The notes: a model not told the origin generated them from the letters alone. A stretch of 64,000 nt of DNA from Chlorobiaceae bacterium (GCA_013334485.1 JAAXXL010000001.1:38209-102208); one strand, 5' to 3'; positions 41,656 to 51,730 are shown, counted from the first letter of the stretch. Numbers and translations are program-made.

Positions 41656-42387
41656 TTAGACATCCAGCCCCGGACGTTTAAATGATCTTGCTGCGGGAAA
41701 AAGAGCCTCTACTGAACGGCGAAGCCTGTCAAGATGGAGAAGAAGAGAGAGCGTGCTGTTCTCCCTCGATGGCAGGGCTGTGTAAAGCCGGCTCCACGCG
41801 GCAAGGGAGCGGTCGATGGTTATGAGCGCAATCTTTGCACTGCCGTTGGCATCGTTGTCTGCGCTATTGATCCCGGAAGCGATATCGTTCATTCGCCCTT
41901 CAACAGCACGAACCATTTTCGGATAGATAAAGTACTGATAACGCCTGATGATCTCGACCGGCTCTTCCAGAGAAGAGAGTGCAGCAGGCAAAAGAGACTC
42001 ATCCTCAAAATGCTCATCAACTGCGGCAAACCATTCATTGACCATACCGGCATAGTGAAGCGCTGCCGTTGAGCATGGATGTTCCCGTGCACTATGATAG
42101 AGACTTTCGGGCGGGTCGGATTGTACGCTCTCTTTTTGAAGATCTTCAACTCCCGCCCCCTCAGTCAAGGCTGTTTCTTGCACAACACGCATGGCCTGAA
42201 GAAGTGCTTCACCCATCTCCTGCCAAAAACCGGCATTCAAGACATCAAGCTCTTTCAGGGGAGTGCTGCTCTCTTCCTCTCCGGATTCAACCTGAAACTG
42301 AAGACAGCGAGAGGTAAATGCACAACGCTCGCACCAGCGGTCGCAATAGGTATAGATACCTTCTATCAGGTGAGATGTATCATCCAT
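41656..42387 (-). CDS. Hypothetical protein with N-terminal Cys cluster
   Basis: Start MDDTSHLIEGIYTYCDRWCERCAFTSRCLQFQ; ORF extends to 42465. Confidence 0.65.
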   Translation of the reverse strand: MDDTSHLIEGIYTYCDRWCERCAFTSRCLQFQVESGEEESSTPLKELDVLNAGFWQEMGEALLQAMRVVQETALTEGAGVEDLQKESVQSDPPESLYHSAREHPCSTAALHYAGMVNEWFAAVDEHFEDESLLPAALSSLEEPVEIIRRYQYFIYPKMVRAVEGRMNDIASGINSADNDANGSAKIALITIDRSLAAWSRLYTALPSRENSTLSLLLHLDRLRRSVEALFPAARSFKRPGLDV

Positions 42388-42834
42388 GGTTACTTCGTTA
42401 CGTGGCCGATAGTCAAACCGGAGTAGAAGAAAATACAAAAAACAGAATCGCCTGCAATCAGGCAATGAGTGTAAAGGATGTTATCGCATGCCGGGCCGGG
42501 AAAAAAGAATCATAAACAGTGGATCCCCCCTGAGAGGAAAACTCCTCACCGTCTCAAAAAAGTCTCACTATTCACCTCATTAAACGGATGATTTAAACAA
42601 TAATGAGACAGTGCTTCTCCGAAAACATCGCAACAGAGCCCCTCTCATGTATCGTTCTGTCGAACATAAATATAGGACATTTTTAATCCTGAAAGCACCA
42701 TAAAACAACACGATCCCGTCAGAAAAAGGGGAAGAGGCGTGGCCGTTTACGGGCAGGACTCCGTTCTTTGGCACGGAAGTTGATGAATGATATACAGAAC
42801 TATTAAAACAATCCACCACAAAGGGAGAACCATC

Positions 42835-43443
42835 ATGACACACTTCAAATCCATAAGAACTATCGCTCTCGGTGCAGCACTTCTTGGTTTATTCGCAGTG
42901 CCATCATCTGCCAGAGCAGCGGTTACTCAATCGGGAACAACCACCGTCACGGTTACCATGCCGGAGTATCTTGTTCTGCACTACTACAGTGCTGTTGCCC
43001 TGAACTTTTCCGCCACCTCGGCAAGCGCATCACAGACAGGTTCACCGCTTTCGGCTACCTGGACAACTCTCGGCGATACCTCAACAACTCTTGCTGCATC
43101 AGCAACAGAGGTAGGGCCCTCGTCAGCTAACATTACACTGAAGAATGCCTGGGCAATTGCCGGTCTCTCAAGCAGTGGAACAGCAACCGTATCAATTACC
43201 GGAACTGATTTCGCAGCAACAAGAGTCGGTTCAACCTCGAAGATAGGTGTAAGCGGATACGGACTGGCCTCAACAAATGGCGTAAGCGGAGCGGTTTCAG
43301 GAAGTACCATTACCACGCAGTTGCGCGGAGTTACCGGTCAGGCACAGACCGTTGGTGATGTCAAAATGACACTCAACTTCTCGAATACCACTGAGTCCGG
43401 TGCACATACAGGATCGTTCACGATTACTGCACAGACCATCTGA
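42835..43443 (+). CDS. Secreted Ser/Thr-rich beta-type surface protein, hypothetical
   Basis: Signal peptide MTHFKSIRTIALGAALLGLFAVPSSARA; GGGAG-like SD upstream; Ser/Thr/Gly-rich mature part. Confidence 0.75.
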   Translation: MTHFKSIRTIALGAALLGLFAVPSSARAAVTQSGTTTVTVTMPEYLVLHYYSAVALNFSATSASASQTGSPLSATWTTLGDTSTTLAASATEVGPSSANITLKNAWAIAGLSSSGTATVSITGTDFAATRVGSTSKIGVSGYGLASTNGVSGAVSGSTITTQLRGVTGQAQTVGDVKMTLNFSNTTESGAHTGSFTITAQTI

Positions 43444-43488
43444 CGCAGAGTATTGTAACTGCTCTCTTACCTTCATCTCATGTAGACT

Positions 43489-43524
43489 ACAAGCAAGGCT
43501 CTTTTCTGGAGCCTTGCTTGTTTT
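43489..43524 (+). terminator. Terminator after secreted protein gene
   Basis: ACAAGCAAGGCTC-TTTTCTG-GAGCCTTGCTTGTTTT, 13-bp perfect stem. Confidence 0.85.
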
Positions 43525-43527
43525 GTT

Positions 43528-43929
43528 CTACCAATCAATACGACCACGCAGCAGTTTGACTTCTGAACGTTTTTCCTTGCTTTCGAGTCGTTTTTGACGT
43601 GAACTTCCGGTCGGCTTTGTCTCCCTGCGCTTTTTGGGAACAACAGCAACACTATCGAGAATAAGCTGCAAGCGAAGGAGCGCATCTTCCCGGTTTTTTT
43701 CTTTTGTCCGATAGCGCTGGGCTTTAATGACAAGCACACCATCTTTAGAAATCCGCCTGTCTTTCAGGGCAAGCATGCGCCCCTTCACCGCGTCAGGAAG
43801 AGATGAGGCCCTGACGTCAAAACGCAAATGAACCGCACTTTCAACCTTGTTGACATTCTGCCCGCCCGCACCCTGTGAGCGCATGGAGTGCAGTTCAAGC
43901 TCCTCTTCCCTTATGGTCACCTTGTTCAT
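43528..43929 (-). CDS. arfB: Peptide chain release factor-like ribosome rescue hydrolase (ArfB/YaeJ)
   Basis: MNKVTIREEELELHSMRSQGAGGQNVNKVESAVHLRFDV; GGQ motif and basic tail. Confidence 0.9.
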   Translation of the reverse strand: MNKVTIREEELELHSMRSQGAGGQNVNKVESAVHLRFDVRASSLPDAVKGRMLALKDRRISKDGVLVIKAQRYRTKEKNREDALLRLQLILDSVAVVPKKRRETKPTGSSRQKRLESKEKRSEVKLLRGRIDW

Positions 43930-44069
43930 AGTCTCCCCGCGTTTCCCCCCGACTGCGTCAGGGGCTGCCAATATTATACCCAGAGCTTAGCCTGAAATCC
44001 AGAATCTCTGCTACATCTTCCTTTCGTGCCTTTTCGAGCAATCCCTGGACAAAACTCTTCCTCTTCAAC

Positions 44070-44097
44070 AGGGCAACCACAAGGGATTGCCCCTACA
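44070..44097 (+). repeat. Repeat family B copy
   Basis: AGGGCAACCACAAGGGATTGCCCCTACA. Confidence 0.75.
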
Positions 44098-44171
44098 CCC
44101 TTTTCGTGCCATTCGTGGACAAAAATCTTCTCTTTTTCCCAGCACTTTTCTTCATCCCTCATCTCTTCATC

Positions 44172-44241
44172 TGTCATCTCGAACGCAGAGAGAGATCTCC
44201 CTTAACAAAAGATAGATCCCTCCCTTCAGTTCGGGATGACA
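44172..44241 (+). repeat. Dispersed inverted repeat family A, copy 3, with partial extra arms to ~44283
   Basis: TGTCATCTCGAACGCAGAGAGAGATCTCC...AGATCCCTCCCTTCAGTTCGGGATGACA, then GTTCGGGATGACA. Confidence 0.85.
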
Positions 44242-44359
44242 ATGGGAATGTTCGGGATGACAATACGAATATCCGCAATGACATCACTTCCTACCTAACA
44301 CATAGTACCTCTTACCTCTTCCTCTCAGCACTCGCGACTCAGCACCCGGCACTTTTTTT

Positions 44360-44953
44360 CTAATCCCCCCCTAACACCTTTTCCAAAGTTTCTGGCCAGG
44401 AGCTGAACTGGATTGCGCGTATGCCTGTTTCAGATGCAGCAATGCAGTTTTCATGCCTGTCGTCAATAAGCAGAAACTCCTCTGCAGGAAGACCTGAATC
44501 AGAAAGCACATGCATAAATGCCTCCCGTGAGCTTTTCAGGAATCCATGCTCATAGGAGAGATAATATCGCTCCCTGCCTCTCAACAAAGGTACGGTGTTC
44601 AAGAGAAAGGCAAAATGGAGCGGGTCGGTGTCGCTCATAATCCATATCCGGTGCTCTTTTTCGAGAAGCTCTACTCCCCGGTCCGCGCCTTGCAAAGGAG
44701 TAAAGATATTCTGCCACTTCGCCCTAATATCAGAGGTTTTGCTGTTTTGTATGAGCCGGTCACCCTCAATCATGGCCAGATAGTCAAAAGGGGCAATCAT
44801 TCCCCGGTCAAACCGGCTTTTCAGCTCTCCCTGACAGTATTTATCACAAAGAGCCTGCCCATCGACACTTCCGGAGGGAAGAGCCCCTCTGCAAAAGGCA
44901 GTAAAATCAACTGAAACAAGCACATTGCCAATATCAAGAAGAATAATGCTCAT
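44360..44953 (-). CDS. HAD family hydrolase
   Basis: 197 aa; LLDIGNVLVSVDF, WIMSDTDPLHF, LLIDDRHENCIAASETGIRAIQF. Confidence 0.88.
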   Translation of the reverse strand: MSIILLDIGNVLVSVDFTAFCRGALPSGSVDGQALCDKYCQGELKSRFDRGMIAPFDYLAMIEGDRLIQNSKTSDIRAKWQNIFTPLQGADRGVELLEKEHRIWIMSDTDPLHFAFLLNTVPLLRGRERYYLSYEHGFLKSSREAFMHVLSDSGLPAEEFLLIDDRHENCIAASETGIRAIQFSSWPETLEKVLGGD

Positions 44954-45139
44954 AAGAGTTCAGGTTAAAAGAGAAGTGCAGAAATTCCTGATGTTGAATT
45001 GCTGAAAAAACGATCCTGCGTTATCGCCCTTTGGCAGATGTTTCTCTTTGTCGTTGCGGTCACCAAAGTCCTTGTTGTCCTTTTCTCGATCTCCTTGACT
45101 CGATTTCAGGGTAATTTATGAGCCCGAAGGCCCGTAAAC

Positions 45140-45184
45140 AAAAAAAACACAGTGCGCACAAAAATTGCACACTGTGTTTTTAAT
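45140..45184 (-). terminator. Hairpin with A/T runs on both sides, likely terminator for the csp gene
   Basis: AAACACAGTG(CG)CA...TG(CA)CACTGTGTTTTT. Confidence 0.65.
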
Positions 45185-45347
45185 CAATAACCCGGGAGGT
45201 ATGACTTTCAGTAATAAAATACCGGATGCGGTCAAGCAGAACAACCGCATTCATAAAACAAGCGGAAAGTGCTGATAAATGATCAACCGGCCAAGCCGCC
45301 CGAACAAAGTGATGTGAAGAACCGCCCTGTGGTTCGAAACTCTAACC

Positions 45348-45557
45348 TTAAAGAGGGGTTACGTTTTCAGCCTGAAGTCCTTTTGCGCCCTGTGTAACTT
45401 CCATCAATACTTTCTGGCCTTCAACAAGGGTTTTGCGTCCAGTTCCGTTAATTGCACTGTGATGCACAAAAACGTCTTTTCCGCCCTTCTGCTCAATAAA
45501 ACCGTAACCTTTTTCTTCGTTGAACCATTTGACAGTTCCTTCAACCTGAGTACCCAT
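45348..45557 (-). CDS. Cold-shock protein
   Basis: [36 protein letters not shown]. Confidence 0.95.
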   Translation of the reverse strand: MGTQVEGTVKWFNEEKGYGFIEQKGGKDVFVHHSAINGTGRKTLVEGQKVLMEVTQGAKGLQAENVTPL

Positions 45558-45789
45558 ATCTACCTCTTTTTTATTTTTGCCAGTTAAACTTGGCGTTACA
45601 ATGAACGAACTTCTACATGAAGCGCTCAAAAACTAATTTATTTATCGTGAAAATTAATTTACTCACTTTAAGCTAATTCAAAAAGAAAGTTGTGCAGTTT
45701 ACTCCACTTTTTTACAATCGATCAAAAAAAATCCATGGTACTCTTCGAAAGAGCACCCTCCAGGGAAGAGTAAAAGAAAAACCGCCCTC

Positions 45790-46740
45790 TTACAGAACAG
45801 CCCAGAGCTTTATGCGGCGATCGTCACTTCCGCTTGCAATTACTTTTCCATCCGGAGAGATATCAACAGATTGTACTTCGAGTGTATGACCACGATAAGA
45901 GTGAATCTGTTTACCTGTCGCTACATCCCAGAGACGGATCGATTCATCATTAGCTGCACTTGCAACTTTCGTCCCTTCAGGATTGAAACAGACGCTGCGC
46001 ACAGCATCTTCATGACCTTCAAGCACCTTAAGAATCTCTCCTGTTGCGGCATCAACAATCTTCACCTTGGCATCCCGGCCACAAAAAGCGATCAATTTAT
46101 CGTCAGGGCTAAAAACAACCGCGTGGGAAAGAGTGTCATTGGTTCGATAGTTGGCAATATTTTTGCCGCTCTCAACATCCCAGATTCTAAGAACCGGCTC
46201 TTCACCACAACTTACAATCTTCGTACCGTCATGGCTGTATGCAAGAGATTCAATATATGACTTATGACCTCTCCACAACGAGAGTTCTTTACCGGTTTCA
46301 ACATCCCAAAGCCGGATAGTCGTATCGCGGGAACAGCTTGCAAGAACTTTGCTGTCGGGGCTGAATGCAACCATGCGCACTGCTGTGTCGTGACCTTTGC
46401 AAACATGAACGCATGCTCCGGTTGCAGCATCCCATATTCTGACCGTACTGTCGGTACTTCCGCTCGCAACTCTTTTGCCGTCGCGACTGTAGTCGATGCA
46501 CTCCACCCAGGTTTCATGACCTTTCATGGTGAACAGTGATTTACCGGTCTCGACATCCCACAGCATCACACTCTCATCAAAACTGCCGCTGACAATTTTT
46601 TTGCCGTCCGCGCTGAACTTCACACCAAGAACCCGGTCGAGATGGCCTTCCATTGTCTTGATGACATTGACATCCTCTTTAATCGCGGGAAGTTTCAGTT
46701 CTACCTCTTTTTTTCCGAATATCTTCGATAAGAAACCCAT
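45790..46740 (-). CDS. WD40-repeat protein (seven repeats)
   Basis: MGFLSKIFGKKEV...; seven GH...WD-type repeats with 42-aa spacing. Confidence 0.92.
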   Translation of the reverse strand: MGFLSKIFGKKEVELKLPAIKEDVNVIKTMEGHLDRVLGVKFSADGKKIVSGSFDESVMLWDVETGKSLFTMKGHETWVECIDYSRDGKRVASGSTDSTVRIWDAATGACVHVCKGHDTAVRMVAFSPDSKVLASCSRDTTIRLWDVETGKELSLWRGHKSYIESLAYSHDGTKIVSCGEEPVLRIWDVESGKNIANYRTNDTLSHAVVFSPDDKLIAFCGRDAKVKIVDAATGEILKVLEGHEDAVRSVCFNPEGTKVASAANDESIRLWDVATGKQIHSYRGHTLEVQSVDISPDGKVIASGSDDRRIKLWAVL

Positions 46741-46857
46741 AGCACTGCTCTTGTTTGAATTGATACGCTTTTGCCTGCTTGTGCAGGGGATAGCCATATT
46801 ACATTAATCGTGCAATTTACAAAATTTAATCGCCTTCACCGAAATCTTGCTCCTCCC

Positions 46858-47997
46858 TCATGAAAAATTGTACGCTCTCCCCTTCCATTTTGCTCCACTG
46901 CCTGAGTGTATGATCCAGAAGGAGTTAACGGCAATCGCAATCAGAATAAGCTGCGAAAAGAGATTAAGAAAAACCATGAACAGAGACTGCGTAAATACCC
47001 GTGCAATTATAATTCTGCAGGCAAGGGCGATGATAATCTGAAAAAGCGGCAGCCAGAATTGTCCGGGAGTGAACCTCCCCGCACTCAGTGCTTGTATGAA
47101 AAAAGCATAAGGGACTACGTAGAGCGCTGCGGTCAAGAGCATAAGCAAAAACAATCCGACTGTGTTGTATCCGAGACCTGCATAGAGGTTTTTGGAAAAT
47201 CCTTCCCAGATATCTTTGAATGAACGGTACATCCGGCACCTTACCGCGTCAGAACCATTAAATGCCACAACCCTTCCGCCTGCGCCTTTTACCTCACGAC
47301 AAAGCCATACATCTTCAGCCAGGGCCTGCTTGACTGATGCGTGACCGTTAATGCGCTCGTAGCACTCCCTTCGAAAAAGAATAAACTGGCCGTTGGCAAA
47401 ACAAAAAGCGGGATTTCTGCTTTTCCAGACAAGGCGGATAGGGAGGTAACACATGAGAATAACATAAACCAGCGGCACAACAAGCTCTTCCCAGAACGAG
47501 CGGAGCTCCTGATGAGGCGTCAGCGAGAGCATGTCAGCCCCGGTATTGTTCAATGCGGCAACCGAGCGGCGAAGGGCATCGGGCTCGTGCATGGTATCGG
47601 CATCGGTAAAGAGCAACAGCTCCCCTTTTGCCTGGCGACTGAGCTGAAAGCATGCCCAGGCTTTGCCATGCCATCCATCGGGAAGCGGTTCACCATTCAG
47701 TACCCTCAGCCGTCCATCAGACTCGTTCAAAAGAGTTTGCAGCAGCTCCGGTGTAGCATCGGTTGAACCGTCATCGAGTGCCAGAATTTCAAAAGCCCGA
47801 TACTCCTGCTGTAACAGAGAGCGCACACAACGCTCAATATTAAGCGCTTCATTCCTCGCTGGAACAAGAATTGAAACCAGCGGACCGCAACTGGTCGGAT
47901 TTACAGGCAATGCCGTGAGATCGACCAGATTTCTCAGCAGTATTGCTAAAAAAACCAGCAGAAAAAGTAAAACAGCGATCTGATAGATGAGCAGCAT
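46858..47997 (-). CDS. Membrane glycosyltransferase family 2, candidate chlorobactene glucosyltransferase
   Basis: 379 aa; SILVPARNEALNIERCVRSLLQQ, DDGSTDATPE, GWHGKAWACFQLS, C-terminal TM helices. CruC-like identity is an inference. Confidence 0.8.
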   Translation of the reverse strand: MLLIYQIAVLLFLLVFLAILLRNLVDLTALPVNPTSCGPLVSILVPARNEALNIERCVRSLLQQEYRAFEILALDDGSTDATPELLQTLLNESDGRLRVLNGEPLPDGWHGKAWACFQLSRQAKGELLLFTDADTMHEPDALRRSVAALNNTGADMLSLTPHQELRSFWEELVVPLVYVILMCYLPIRLVWKSRNPAFCFANGQFILFRRECYERINGHASVKQALAEDVWLCREVKGAGGRVVAFNGSDAVRCRMYRSFKDIWEGFSKNLYAGLGYNTVGLFLLMLLTAALYVVPYAFFIQALSAGRFTPGQFWLPLFQIIIALACRIIIARVFTQSLFMVFLNLFSQLILIAIAVNSFWIIHSGSGAKWKGRAYNFS

Positions 47998-48006
47998 AGA
48001 AGAGCT

Positions 48007-48033
48007 AAAAAAGGCCGCCCTTGCGGGCAGCCT
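48007..48033 (-). terminator. Terminator downstream of hisG
   Basis: Minus strand AGGCTGCCCGCAAGGGCGGCCTTTTTT. Confidence 0.7.
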
Positions 48034-48060
48034 GAAATTTCATGATCTGATCGAAAAAGT

Positions 48061-48945
48061 TCAATCGATCAGTTTATTGATATTGTACTCAAAAATACCC
48101 TCTGCACCGGCTCTTTTCAGTTCAGGAATAAGCTTGCGCACAATTTTTTCAGTGACAATAACTTCAAGCGCAACCCACTGATCTTCAGCCAGATGAGAGA
48201 CGGTCGGCTGACGCAGTGCCGGAATAATGGCGATAATCTTGTCGAGAGCTGATTTCGGAGCGTTCATTTTCAGGCCAACCTTGCCCTGAGCATTGATTGC
48301 GCCCTGAAGCATCAAAGCCATACTCTCAATCTTTTCGCGCTTCCATGGATCGTTCCATGAGCTCTTGTTGGCGATAAGTTTTGTGTTTGACTCAAGGATG
48401 GTATCGACAATCCTCAGTTTGTTGGCTCTGAGTGAAGAGCCTGTTTCGGTAACCTCAACAATGGCATCAGCAAGATCGGGTGGCTTGACTTCGGTAGCTC
48501 CCCAACTGAACTCCACCGAAGCCGTAACACCGTTACGTGCAAGATATTTTTTGGTAATATTGACCACTTCGGTAGCGATATGCTTGCCTTCAAGATCTTT
48601 GACCGACTTGATTGAAGAGTTTTCAGGGACAGCAAGTACCCAGCGAACCGGTCGCATTGAAGCCTTGGAATAGACCAGATCAGCCACCTCAACAACATCG
48701 GCATCGGTTTCAATGATCCAGTCCTTGCCGGTAAGACCGACATCAAAGGCCCCAAGCTCAACATAGTGAGCCATCTCCTGCGCCCTTATGAGAATAGCTT
48801 CAAGCTCATCATCATCTATAGAGGGAAAATAGGAACGACTCTGTACAGAAAAATGAAATCCTGCATGTGCAAAAAGATCGATTGTCGAATCCTGAAGACT
48901 TCCTTTCGGCAACCCGAGCTTGAGCACCTTGTTTTTATTAGTCAT
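48061..48945 (-). CDS. hisG: ATP phosphoribosyltransferase (long form)
   Basis: 294 aa; [29 protein letters not shown]-terminal regulatory region. Confidence 0.95.
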   Translation of the reverse strand: MTNKNKVLKLGLPKGSLQDSTIDLFAHAGFHFSVQSRSYFPSIDDDELEAILIRAQEMAHYVELGAFDVGLTGKDWIIETDADVVEVADLVYSKASMRPVRWVLAVPENSSIKSVKDLEGKHIATEVVNITKKYLARNGVTASVEFSWGATEVKPPDLADAIVEVTETGSSLRANKLRIVDTILESNTKLIANKSSWNDPWKREKIESMALMLQGAINAQGKVGLKMNAPKSALDKIIAIIPALRQPTVSHLAEDQWVALEVIVTEKIVRKLIPELKRAGAEGIFEYNINKLID

Positions 48946-49044
48946 GGCAAAAACAGTCTATACTATTAATTTACTTGTACCTACACATTTATTTTCCCGA
49001 CCCGGTCAGGAGCCCCCATATCGCGCCCTCCGAGGCTTAACACC

Positions 49045-49113
49045 TGTCATCTCGAACGCAGAGAGAGATCTGCATTTACGAAAATCAGATCCATCCTTTC
49101 AGTTCGGGATAAC
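49045..49113 (+). repeat. Dispersed inverted repeat family A, copy 4
   Basis: TGTCATCTCGAACGCAGAGAGAGATCTGC...CAGATCCATCCTTTCAGTTCGGGATAACA. Confidence 0.85.
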
Positions 49114-49152
49114 ACCTCTCATTACTCAGCACTCAGCACCCAGCACTCGTCA

Positions 49153-49905
49153 CTATTCTCCTACCTCTTTCAATTGAAACTCACCATCCTTGAACACGCC
49201 ATAAGGCGATTGACCCTCAATCCACGATCCGAGATTGGCATATTTTTTCAAACCCCCGGAGAGATCGTTTACCCCCCGAACGTGGTTATGGCCGCATACA
49301 AAGTAATCAAACTCTTTCTCAGTCGCCAGCAGTTTAGCAAAATCAAGCAGCCGATCCGTTTCAAAAACACGGTTGTCAGGCTTATGGGTGCGGCTGAGCT
49401 GTGAAAGCCATTTCATCAGACCAATTGCCAGATCCGGCTGAAAGCCGGAAAGGAGAGCAAGATTGAAACGGTTTCTGACTATACGGGAAAAAAGCTTGTA
49501 GCCAATATCCCCCTGACCGAGTCCGTCACCATGGGCAATAATAAATCTGCTCCCGTCAATCTGAAGCTCATGCATACCATAGAGGGTTTTGATGCCGAGC
49601 TCATCATCAAAGTACCGCCCGAGAAAGAAGTCGTGATTACCGGCAACATAGACAACCTCTATGTTGCTCCGAACCAGATCAGACAATAAACAAAATAACC
49701 GGGTAAATCCCTTTGGAATAACATGGCGGAACTCAAGCCAGTAATCAAAAATATCGCCAAGCATATAAAGCGAACGACCTTCCGCCTTGATGATGGCGAA
49801 AAGTCGTTCGAGGTTATCAAGCTTGAGCTGCTCGGTTTTTTCATCCTGCAGCCCGGCATGAAAGTCGCTGATAAAATAGCTGGCTTGTTGCCCCCCTGTT
49901 GTCAT
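49153..49905 (-). CDS. lpxH: UDP-2,3-diacylglucosamine diphosphatase-like metallophosphoesterase
   Basis: 250 aa; FISDFHAG, MLGDIFDYWLEFR, VAGNHDFFLG, HGDGLGQGD, GHNHVRGV. Confidence 0.75.
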   Translation of the reverse strand: MTTGGQQASYFISDFHAGLQDEKTEQLKLDNLERLFAIIKAEGRSLYMLGDIFDYWLEFRHVIPKGFTRLFCLLSDLVRSNIEVVYVAGNHDFFLGRYFDDELGIKTLYGMHELQIDGSRFIIAHGDGLGQGDIGYKLFSRIVRNRFNLALLSGFQPDLAIGLMKWLSQLSRTHKPDNRVFETDRLLDFAKLLATEKEFDYFVCGHNHVRGVNDLSGGLKKYANLGSWIEGQSPYGVFKDGEFQLKEVGE

Positions 49906-49921
49906 GGGTTAATCCCTGCTT

Positions 49922-50635
49922 TTATAAAAAACGGGCAGCCGCAATAACTGCAAGAGGAATCGTAATGTTATCAACCTCCTTGGGGCTGACACCTTCCACA
50001 ATTGTTGCAATTACAGCAATAGCTATAATCTTCTGAGTGGAGAACGATCCGGGAACAATGAGTTCCATAAAAAAAAGCGAGGCGGCAATGCTGCCGACAA
50101 GAAAAGCAAGGCTCCCTTCAACACTTTTATCACTCAGCACCCTGTATTTAAGCCTGCCGAAGCGGGTTCCGATAATCGGAGCAAGCCCGACACCCCAGCC
50201 GAGAATAGACATGGCCAGAACGCCCGCTGGTTGTTTGTAATAAACGGTTCCACAAATCATGGCCACAATAACAAAGTAGAGTGTACCCTTGAGCAGTTCG
50301 CGCTTGTCTCCGGTTCTGGTCATAGTTTTCACTGCCTGATCATCATCAGCGGCAAAAAGCCCCTTCTGTATCAAAAGCAGCGTCCAGACAGCAAAAACGG
50401 TAATATTCAGATAGTGCGACCAGTCAGTATCGATAAACAGAGGAAGAAAAACAATAACCGAACCGGCACAGATGTGGGTAATCTTGCGACTGATATCCCT
50501 CGGGAGATTATGATTGGTCACAAGATAGTCCATCAGAGGGGGAACACTGAATACATAGACAAAGGTGAAAAGAGTAACCAGTGCATTATGCCATACCACC
50601 GGCAGCGAAAAGAGTGTAGCCTGAAGAGTATCCAT
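49922..50635 (-). CDS. Phytol/dolichol kinase-like (SEC59/VTE5 family) membrane protein
   Basis: 237 aa; ISRKITHICAGSVIVFLPLF, VEGSLAFLVGSIAASLFF, TIVEGVSPKEVDNITIPL. Confidence 0.8.
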   Translation of the reverse strand: MDTLQATLFSLPVVWHNALVTLFTFVYVFSVPPLMDYLVTNHNLPRDISRKITHICAGSVIVFLPLFIDTDWSHYLNITVFAVWTLLLIQKGLFAADDDQAVKTMTRTGDKRELLKGTLYFVIVAMICGTVYYKQPAGVLAMSILGWGVGLAPIIGTRFGRLKYRVLSDKSVEGSLAFLVGSIAASLFFMELIVPGSFSTQKIIAIAVIATIVEGVSPKEVDNITIPLAVIAAARFL

Positions 50636-50731
50636 AAGAGCATTATGTTTAAGATTACTATTGAAAACAGCTCACCAATTCACCGGTACTCTTTTACCTA
50701 ACAAAATTCATGACCGCAAAAAACCAGTTCT

Positions 50732-51730
50732 TTACATATACTTCATGCCGACCATACCAGCCACAAGAAGATTATTGATCAAAAACAGAACGTTGTTTGC
50801 TATCTGAAAACGAAGAAACGCATTGTGCTCCTGAACATCACTTTTACCGAGAACATTACCGAATCCATCCTCAACAGCACTGTTCATGAATGAGATTCCC
50901 CCTTTCGGATCTCGCAGAAGCTGAACCTGAAGAACCAGATTAAGCACAAGCCCGATCAAAACAAAGGCCATGGGAATCAGAAATCCCCAGGTAAAGGAGA
51001 GCCAGGCAAGAACGGCAAAAACAAGGTCAATAATTACAAATGAGACCAGAAAGGTCTTGCGGGCACCAATCATCACCGTCATTGACTTGAGACCACCCTC
51101 TTTATCACCTTCCGCAGACTTGAAGTCATTAAGAATGATCAAGGCCACTGCCATGAAAAAGTTAAGACTTGCGAGCCATATTGCTTCAGGACGAATATCA
51201 CCGAAAAGGGCATTTGCCGAGATGAAAGAGACGAAGCCATAGGAAAAGCCGACGGCCGGCGCTGAGGTAAGAATGTTTTTTTTCAGCTTGAGGGGCGGTG
51301 CTGAATAGATATAGGCAACAACCAGAGCTGATAAAATCGAAGCCACAATCACAATGCCACGAACTCCACCGATATGCACTCCAAGCAGCACACCAAGACC
51401 AATGGCAAGAAGAAGTGCAATAATGCTGTTCCATAATCCCTCTTTTTCTGTCAGCCTTCCGGATGGAATCGGACGGGTAGGTTCATTGACCCGGTCAAGT
51501 TCAAGATCAAAGCAGTCGTTGACTGACTGACTGAAACCGGTTCCAAGAGGACCGAACATCAGAAAAATGGCAAAAAGAAGAAGATAGTCGTGAAGGGTAG
51601 GCTGCATGGCACCGGATGCCATAACACCTCCGGCAAGGCACGGAAAAACGCTGATCCAGGTAACAGGATCCAGCAGTTCAAGATGTGCTCTAACTTTATC
51701 GGTAAACCCAAGTCTTGCAGGAACTGGCAT
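50732..51730 (-). CDS. UbiA-family (bacterio)chlorophyll synthase; likely BchK or BchG type
   Basis: 332 aa; NDCFDLELDRVNEPTRPIPSGRLT prenyltransferase motif, YSAPPLKLKKN. Confidence 0.85.
   Translation of the reverse strand: MPVPARLGFTDKVRAHLELLDPVTWISVFPCLAGGVMASGAMQPTLHDYLLLFAIFLMFGPLGTGFSQSVNDCFDLELDRVNEPTRPIPSGRLTEKEGLWNSIIALLLAIGLGVLLGVHIGGVRGIVIVASILSALVVAYIYSAPPLKLKKNILTSAPAVGFSYGFVSFISANALFGDIRPEAIWLASLNFFMAVALIILNDFKSAEGDKEGGLKSMTVMIGARKTFLVSFVIIDLVFAVLAWLSFTWGFLIPMAFVLIGLVLNLVLQVQLLRDPKGGISFMNSAVEDGFGNVLGKSDVQEHNAFLRFQIANNVLFLINNLLVAGMVGMKYM

Noticed and set aside
40670-41659. 329-aa plus-strand ORF
   Set aside because: Antisense to the DUF4438-type gene; composition is typical of a shadow ORF.
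44106-44363. 85-aa plus-strand ORF CHLERRERSPLTKDRSLPSVRDDN
   Set aside because: Translation of repeat family A; not a gene.
45320-45360. tRNA-like GTGGTTCGAAACTC near the csp gene
   Set aside because: Resembles a T-loop but no acceptor, anticodon or D-arm pairing could be found around it.
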